Below, piece by piece: positions 6,771 to 7,090 of a stretch of DNA of 7,090 bases. Position numbers and translations under genes: made by a program. The notes under the pieces were generated by a model, which saw nothing but the letters and a program-made list of their open reading frames with translations, did not search any database and had not been told where the DNA came from. Position 1 is the first letter of the stretch, and the number at the start of each line of letters is the position of its first letter. The DNA is from Pseudomonadota bacterium (GTDB lineage Bacteria > Pseudomonadota > Gammaproteobacteria > Xanthomonadales > Xanthomonadaceae): positions 1-7,090 of the forward strand of contig JAEXTE010000463.1 in the NCBI GenBank assembly GCA_023453655.1, written 5' to 3'.

Positions 6771-6803
6771 CCGCACAATTCAGCGACCTGCGACACTGTG
6801 CGG
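6771..6803. repeat. 7-bp inverted repeat just upstream of the YcgL gene
   Basis: CCGCACA (6771-6777) and TGTGCGG (6797-6803) are exact reverse complements 19 bases apart. The right arm ends two bases before the ATG at 6806. The left arm overlaps CACAAT (6774-6779), a weak candidate -10 box for the plus-strand gene. It could act as an operator, or as a hairpin over the start if transcription begins further upstream. The wider divergent gap 6636-6805 shows no other gene, only GC-rich palindromic sequence around 6718-6733. Confidence 0.35.
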
Positions 6804-6805
6804 AC

Positions 6806-7078
6806 ATGCACGCCTACGTCTACAAGAGCCAGCGCCGGGCCGACACCTACGTCTACCTCGCCGCCCGCGACGATTTCGAGCGGCTGCCCGACGCCCTGCG
6901 CACGCGCCTGGGCCCGCTGCAGTTCGTGCTCGACGTGGCGCTGGTGCCGGGCCGCAGCCTCGCGCGCGAGAACCCGGACGAGGTTCGCGCCAACCTGCTC
7001 GGCCGCGGGTTCCACCTGCAGTTCCCGCCCGGCGCCGCCGTCGATCCGATGAGCGAGGACTGGGGCACCGATGCCTGA
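6806..7078 (+). CDS. ycgL: YcgL domain-containing protein
   Basis: A 90-residue protein of the YcgL family, a small alpha/beta domain of unknown biochemical function found in gammaproteobacteria. It aligns by eye along its length with E. coli YcgL: AYVYKSQRRADTYVYLAARD at 3-22 matches the opening (x-Y-[RK]-S-x-[KR]-x-x-x-TY-[LV]-Y), DDFERLPDALRTRLG at 22-36 matches the DDF-x-R-[VL]-P-x-x-L helix, and LLGRGFHLQFPP at 64-75 matches LTEQGYYLQLPP. It lacks the extra N- and C-terminal residues of the E. coli form (108 residues). The ATG at 6806 starts just before the first strand; no strong ribosome site is visible. It is divergent from the peptidase gene and overlaps the next start by eight bases. 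This gene often stands next to rnd, as appears to be the case here. Confidence 0.9.
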   Translation: MHAYVYKSQRRADTYVYLAARDDFERLPDALRTRLGPLQFVLDVALVPGRSLARENPDEVRANLLGRGFHLQFPPGAAVDPMSEDWGTDA

Positions 7079-7090
7079 GCAGCCGGTGCC
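7071..7090 (+). CDS. rnd: Probable start of ribonuclease D gene, cut by the window edge
   Basis: An ATG at 7071 overlaps the end of the YcgL gene (ATGCCTGA holds both start and stop) and reads MPEQPV before the window ends. Six residues cannot identify a protein. The rnd call rests only on the known habit of YcgL genes to precede or neighbour rnd in this group of bacteria. Confidence 0.35.

Overview
The window is very GC-rich, densely packed, and almost entirely coded on the minus strand. Protein content (HemF with its N-terminus, YcgL, a secreted S9 peptidase of the DPP IV type, YggS next to PdxY) and codon use point to a gammaproteobacterium of the Xanthomonadaceae/Lysobacteraceae type (Lysobacter, Luteimonas, Pseudoxanthomonas or a relative). 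This placement is inferred from the proteins; no rRNA is present.

Layout, left to right. (1) 1-990, minus: the first 330 codons of a JetA-family protein, the kleisin-like subunit of the Wadjet SMC anti-plasmid defence complex. It starts at a TTG codon and runs off the left edge, so jetB, jetC and jetD, if present, lie outside the window. (2) 991-1096: a gap holding a candidate promoter whose -10 element sits inside a perfect 9-bp inverted repeat. (3) 1097-3667, minus: a tight cluster hemF, yggS, pdxY in transcription order. hemF and yggS are 10 bases apart, and yggS and pdxY overlap by ATGA. (4) 3742-4266, minus: a small two-helix membrane protein with a C-terminal PH-like part (STM3941-like). 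(5) 4263-6635, minus: a secreted prolyl-oligopeptidase/DPP IV-family peptidase with an intact catalytic triad. (6) 6636-6805: a divergent intergenic region. (7) 6806-7078, plus: a YcgL-domain protein, followed by an overlapping ATG that probably begins rnd.

How the genes relate: yggS (PLP homeostasis) and pdxY (pyridoxal kinase) are a coherent vitamin B6 module. hemF supplies protoporphyrinogen for haem; the early haem pathway of this group depends on PLP through HemL, a possible but unproven reason for the grouping. The peptidase and small membrane protein overlap and are probably co-transcribed. The jet gene is the accessory element, joined directly to core metabolism genes and probably driven from its own promoter.

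The most notable item is the Wadjet gene start at the left edge with its palindromic upstream region. Nothing else looks like an unknown multi-gene system. No tRNA, rRNA, CRISPR array, transposase or phage gene was seen.
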